Assembly (NCBI GenBank): GCA_900557355.1
Contig: USSR01000253.1
Location: 1 to 8,916 of the forward strand
Direction: 5' to 3'
DNA from: an uncultured Bacteroides sp.
GTDB lineage: Bacteria; Bacteroidota; Bacteroidia; Bacteroidales; Bacteroidaceae
Length of the DNA: 8,916 nucleotides
Made by a program: the position numbers and the translations under genes. The notes beneath the pieces were generated by a model that was not told where the DNA came from, did no database searches, and saw only the letters and a program-made list of their open reading frames with translations. How positions within the stretch are numbered: the first letter of the stretch is position 1; the number at the start of each line of letters is the position of its first letter. Positions 5,604-8,916 of the stretch are shown here, in pieces.

Positions 5604-7218
5604 TAACATAAATCCTGCTCTTGAAAAATATACAGAGCTAATTATAAAGAAAATCAAAGAAGTAGATGCCTCAGAATGGCAAAAGCCATGGTTCACCCCA
5701 ACGTTTATTGGTGTACCACAGAATCTGTCCGGACGTCCATATAGTAATCTCAACAAAGTATTATTATATGCCGTATGTGATGAAAACAAATATAGTACTC
5801 CTGTTTTTATCACTTTTCACCAAGCTCAAGAAAGGAATATAAGAATACTGAAAGGAGCACGTGCATTTCCTATCACCTTTTACGATCTGTATATTACAGA
5901 AATTATCAGCGGTAATAAAGTGACAAAGGAATTTTATCACTCTCTTTCTGATGAAGAAAAGGCACACTATAAAGTAAAACCTCTTCAAAAATTTTACAGT
6001 GTATTCAACCTTGAACAAACAAACTATTCAGAAAAATTCCCAGAAGAATGGGCAAAGTTACAACAACGATTTCAAACTCAATTGAATATCGAATCTGACG
6101 GATATCGCAATCAGCTTATAGATAAAGTAATCACAGAACAAAGTTGGATATGTCCAATAGAATTAAAGCAACAAAACAGAGCTTTTTATAATAGAATGAG
6201 CGATAGTATCGTACTACCAACCTATGAACAATTCTTTAAAAAAGAATCTTTCTATTTTACTGCACTCCACGAAATGGCACATAGTACAGGTCATAGCAGC
6301 AGGCTAAATAGAACATTTGGAGAGTTCTTCGGAGATTCCCAATATGCAAAAGAAGAATTGGTTGCTGAATTGTCATCTGCTGTAGCTGGTAGAGATCTTG
6401 GCATAGCGGTACTCCCTCAAAAAGAAAACGCACAATATTTAAAAGGTTGGCTATCCCAAATATCAGATGATCCCAGATATTTGATGTCTATTTTGAATGA
6501 TGTAAATAAGTCTACCAATATGATAGAGTCTACCATTGGAGTGGACAGTTATAAAGATAACAATACAAAATTGGAAATTCTAAATAAGACACAAATCCAA
6601 CTACATGACAATGCTCAGAGAATATTAGGGTCCTTGGAACAACAAGGCATTGCTACTAAAGAAGCAATGAACAGGCCTGAATATATAGAAGCTATTGGTA
6701 AAGTTAATGAAGCAAAGCAACTTTGGGAAAAAGAAAAAGAGAGAATATTACAACTCAAAAAGGATATAGTAGAAACATGTACACGATATCGGAATCTGGG
6801 GTATGATTCAATAGCGCATGCAATAGAGACACATGTTCCCTACTATACACGAATTACAGAACCTGGAATTTCTATCAATTATAAAGTCGAAAATATAGAA
6901 CTTCCAATCACACAAATCAAAACATTACATACAGATATGATATTATCTGGTTCTCCAAGTTCACTAAACATAGACTTCAATAATCCCAGGATCAATGACA
7001 AAGTAACAGGTGCTACAGAGAACCTACAAACAAACGGAATTTCTCTTTTTGATCAGCCTGCCGACTCCATAAAGAAATTATTTTCTGGAAAGAGAGTTGA
7101 ATTGCCTAATAATTCCGGAAAGCTGAATCCAGTTATTTTGTGCAAATCTCCTTTAGGATGGAGTTTCACAATAAGCAAACAGCTTCAAAACACTGTAGAA
7201 TCATCGGCAAGTATCTAA
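5596..7218 (+). CDS. ardC: ArdC-type antirestriction protein with zincin metallopeptidase domain
   Basis: This 540-residue protein has three parts. Residues about 5-140 match the ArdC N-terminal single-stranded-DNA-binding domain: SEWQKPW (26-32), NLSGRPYSNLNKVLL (43-57), PVFITFHQA (69-77) and ILKGARAFPITFY (84-96). Residues about 160-315 are the zincin-like peptidase domain found in polyvalent proteins: DSIVLP (203-208), the zinc-binding ALHEMAHSTGHSSRL (223-237; H225, E226, H229) and KEELVAELSSA (252-262), which should hold the third ligand. A charged, coiled-coil-like stretch at about 365-400 leads to a C-terminal module (463-528) that is also found on the next protein. ArdC proteins protect incoming DNA from host restriction, and the plasmid pSa ArdC is reported to enter recipients with the DNA. 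All zinc residues are intact, so it is likely functional. A possible ribosome-binding AGGAAA precedes the ATG inside the upstream gene. Typical ArdC proteins of about 300 residues lack the long C-terminal extension. Confidence 0.9.
   Translation: MNNNINPALEKYTELIIKKIKEVDASEWQKPWFTPTFIGVPQNLSGRPYSNLNKVLLYAVCDENKYSTPVFITFHQAQERNIRILKGARAFPITFYDLYITEIISGNKVTKEFYHSLSDEEKAHYKVKPLQKFYSVFNLEQTNYSEKFPEEWAKLQQRFQTQLNIESDGYRNQLIDKVITEQSWICPIELKQQNRAFYNRMSDSIVLPTYEQFFKKESFYFTALHEMAHSTGHSSRLNRTFGEFFGDSQYAKEELVAELSSAVAGRDLGIAVLPQKENAQYLKGWLSQISDDPRYLMSILNDVNKSTNMIESTIGVDSYKDNNTKLEILNKTQIQLHDNAQRILGSLEQQGIATKEAMNRPEYIEAIGKVNEAKQLWEKEKERILQLKKDIVETCTRYRNLGYDSIAHAIETHVPYYTRITEPGISINYKVENIELPITQIKTLHTDMILSGSPSSLNIDFNNPRINDKVTGATENLQTNGISLFDQPADSIKKLFSGKRVELPNNSGKLNPVILCKSPLGWSFTISKQLQNTVESSASI
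6982..7179 (+). other. Shared C-terminal module, copy 1 (end of ArdC-type protein)
   Basis: Residues 463-528 of the ArdC-type protein align without gaps to residues 492-557 of the next protein, with 38 of 66 identical. Shared blocks are RI-DK-TG-TE, NGI-L-DQP, SGK-VE, NSGK, LCK-PLGW and TI-K. Weaker similarity (an IL-G..SS pattern) extends about 20 residues upstream. Twelve residues follow it here before the stop. The pattern of a helix, then LxSGKxVE, then GK and GW positions faintly recalls DUF3945-like domains of Bacteroides mobile elements; this is a weak resemblance only. Confidence 0.85.
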
Positions 7219-7243
7219 TTTATAACTTATAACTAAAATATCT

Positions 7244-8916
7244 ATGGCAACAATTACAGAACGAATCAAGCAGTTTCTTAATGACATATTGGAAAACAGG
7301 CAATTAGAGAAAGTTCAAAAAGATGCAAGCGCTATTCAAGGCATGCGAAATCCTTCAGAAGCCGTGCAAAGAGTAGTAATACGGGCTGACGCTTACAATA
7401 TTCGGTATATTTCTAATCCAACTGAACGGATTAAGCAAATGGCAGTCGAAGCAGATCCGTTTAGTATTCGTTATATCCCCAATGCATCTGAGGAGTTGAA
7501 AATGAAAGCGGTTACAGATCTCCCGGATGCAATACAATATATTGCTAACCCGTCTGAAAGTTTGAAGTGGAAAGCTGTACAGGATAAAGGATCTGCTATT
7601 CAGTATATATCCAATCCGTCGGATTCTTTGAAGTGGGCAGCTGTACAAGATGACTGGTCATCTATACGCTATATTCCTGATGCGTCTGAAAAGTTGAAGA
7701 TGGCAGCTGTACAAAGAAACGGATTGGCTATCCAATACATTTCTAATCCGTCCGAGGAGTTAAAAATGGCAGCTGTACAAAATCAGGGATCAGCCATCCG
7801 ATATATTCTTAATCCGTCTGAGGAGTTAAAAATGGCGGCTGTACAAAATGATGGTTCTGCTATACAATACATTTCTAATCCGTATGAAGCAGTGAAAATG
7901 GCAGCTGTAAAAAATGACGGATTAGCTATAGAACACATTTATAAGCCATCTGAAGCTGTGAAAATGGCAGCAGTACAGCAAAATCCTGAAGCTATACTTT
8001 TTATGGAAAAACCATCCGAGCAAGTACAACTTGCGGCAGTATCCCAAAATGGGAACTATATTCAGGCAATTGATTATCCTTCAGAGCGAGTTGCAATGGT
8101 AGTTGTAAATCAAGGAGGATCATATATAGCAGCAATTGATAAACCTTCAGAAACGATACAGATGGCAGCTGTAAAAAATGACGGATTAGCTATACAATAC
8201 ATTTCTAAGCCATCTGAAGCTGTGAAAATGGCAGCTGTACAAAGCAACGGATATGCCATTGAGTTTATCTCTAATCCGACTGAAGAGATGAAGATAGAAG
8301 CAGTGAAAAACAATGCTTACTCCATCATAGAGATGGAGGAACCGACGCCTTCCGTATGCAAAATAGCACTTGAAAAGATGTATGGACGTCCTATTAATGT
8401 TGCTATGGTAGAACCAACAGAACTTGCGAAAAAAACACAGATACTTCTTAATAATTTAGTCGGTTTAAAATTTGAATATCGAACAGTGTACCAAACTTAT
8501 GGTAAGGCAGCAGAAGAAGATCCTCTACAAATGTCGATACAGGAAAAAAAAGATAAGTTTAGAACAGAGATGGAAGAGAAATATCCAGGTATGTTCCAGA
8601 ACAAGACCCAATCTACCCAGAAGGATCATAATACAACCAACCTTAAGGAACAGGAATTATATTCTTCAGAAACTAAGATCCTGATAGGAGACATCTCATC
8701 AAAAAAGGAAATAACCAATCTTCGAATTAAAGACAAGATAACTGGTAAAACAGAACCCTTAAACAGCAATGGAATAAGGCTATTAGATCAACCCAGTGAA
8801 TGCATTGAAAAAATTCTCTCTGGCAAAAAAGTGGAGTTCACAACAAATAGTGGAAAAGGCTATTTAACAGGCCTCTGTAAAACTCCACTGGGGTGGGGGC
8901 TTACAATAGGGAAACA
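7244..8916 (+). CDS. Large 22-residue-repeat (alpha-solenoid-like) protein, 3' end outside window
   Basis: The frame starts at ATG 7244, 25 bases after the ardC stop, and stays open for at least 557 codons to the window edge. Residues 1-35 are a helical cap that includes a half repeat. Residues 36-365 are fifteen contiguous units of exactly 22 residues with the pattern [NK]PSE-x-[LV]KMAAVQ-x-x-G-x-AIQYIS. Each looks like two short helices separated by a proline turn, as in alpha-solenoids. The pattern resembles DUF4116-type and leucine-rich-variant repeats, but I cannot fix the family. Residues 366-400 are degenerate repeats, 400-490 a charged linker, and 492-557 the module shared with the ArdC-type protein. 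No catalytic motif, signal peptide or membrane segment is visible, so a protein-binding scaffold is the best guess. It is very likely co-transcribed with ardC. Since copy 1 of the module ends 12 residues before a stop, this protein probably ends soon after the window. Confidence 0.85.
   Translation, partial: MATITERIKQFLNDILENRQLEKVQKDASAIQGMRNPSEAVQRVVIRADAYNIRYISNPTERIKQMAVEADPFSIRYIPNASEELKMKAVTDLPDAIQYIANPSESLKWKAVQDKGSAIQYISNPSDSLKWAAVQDDWSSIRYIPDASEKLKMAAVQRNGLAIQYISNPSEELKMAAVQNQGSAIRYILNPSEELKMAAVQNDGSAIQYISNPYEAVKMAAVKNDGLAIEHIYKPSEAVKMAAVQQNPEAILFMEKPSEQVQLAAVSQNGNYIQAIDYPSERVAMVVVNQGGSYIAAIDKPSETIQMAAVKNDGLAIQYISKPSEAVKMAAVQSNGYAIEFISNPTEEMKIEAVKNNAYSIIEMEEPTPSVCKIALEKMYGRPINVAMVEPTELAKKTQILLNNLVGLKFEYRTVYQTYGKAAEEDPLQMSIQEKKDKFRTEMEEKYPGMFQNKTQSTQKDHNTTNLKEQELYSSETKILIGDISSKKEITNLRIKDKITGKTEPLNSNGIRLLDQPSECIEKILSGKKVEFTTNSGKGYLTGLCKTPLGWGLTIGK
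7349..8338 (+). repeat. Fifteen in-frame 66-base tandem repeats
   Basis: The region encodes fifteen 22-residue units with no insertion or deletion between them. DNA identity varies. Units 9 and 13 with their neighbours are nearly identical: 7898-7977 and 8162-8241 match at 76 of 80 bases, exactly four periods (264 bases) apart. Others, such as units 1-3 and 10-12, have diverged strongly. The mix of old and fresh copies suggests ongoing expansion and contraction by recombination or slippage. Confidence 0.92.
8717..8914 (+). other. Shared C-terminal module, copy 2 (repeat protein)
   Basis: Residues 492-557 of the repeat protein are the second copy of the module that ends the ArdC-type protein, 58 percent identical at the protein level. 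It is fused to a completely different N-terminal architecture (a solenoid rather than an ssDNA-binding plus zincin protein), so it behaves as a portable domain rather than as part of either enzyme. Confidence 0.85.

Noticed and set aside
7355..8313. Minus-strand open frames across the repeats (7355-7648 and 8110-8313)
   Set aside because: They are opposite-strand echoes of the periodic coding sequence, with no ribosome-binding site or promoter and no recognisable protein features.
7349..8338. Periodic repeats as a possible CRISPR array
   Set aside because: The 66-base period is purely codon-phased, with no constant repeat and unique spacer pattern; the whole stretch is one open protein frame of 22-residue units.

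Overview
The window is AT-rich and looks like an accessory region of a Bacteroidales genome, most likely Bacteroides, Parabacteroides or a close relative. Three things point there: promoters matching the Bacteroides -33/-7 pattern (TTTG, then TAnnTTTG about 20 bases on), a fimbrillin-type lipoprotein with acidic residues after the lipobox cysteine, and a tyrosine recombinase of the type common on Bacteroidetes integrative elements. The content (recombinase, ParA plus ribbon-helix-helix protein, ArdC-type antirestriction protein) indicates an integrative or conjugative element, or an integrated plasmid. No relaxase or type IV secretion gene falls inside the window, so the transfer mode is unknown.

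Layout. 1-127: last 28 codons of an unidentified gene, then a hairpin terminator shared with the converging recombinase. 128-1155, minus strand: a tyrosine recombinase cut in two by a frameshift near 487-511. Its catalytic residues are complete but split over two frames. 1156-1376: divergent promoter region. 1377-2168: a Fic-family AMP-transferase with an altered inhibitory motif. 2169-2316: promoter region resembling the fic promoter. 2317-3313: a two-gene partition-like operon, a ParA ATPase and a 78-residue ribbon-helix-helix protein, closed by a hairpin. 3447-5255: a 602-residue fimbrillin-like lipoprotein with a long extra C-terminal part. 5291-5325: a strong terminator. 5400-8916: a new operon of a 67-residue acidic protein, an ArdC/zincin protein, and a long repeat protein that runs off the end of the window.

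The most notable observation is that the last two proteins, otherwise unrelated, end in the same roughly 66-residue module (38 of 66 residues identical without gaps). One is an antirestriction-type metallopeptidase. The other is an alpha-solenoid-like protein of fifteen exact 22-residue repeats. A common tail on two co-transcribed element proteins suggests a shared docking, targeting or secretion tag. ArdC proteins are known to accompany DNA into recipients during conjugation, so a transfer tag is an attractive but untested idea.

The fic and parA promoters share an 11-base box over the -33 element at identical spacing to the -7 box, plus upstream similarity, which suggests both genes answer to the same regulator, possibly the ribbon-helix-helix protein.
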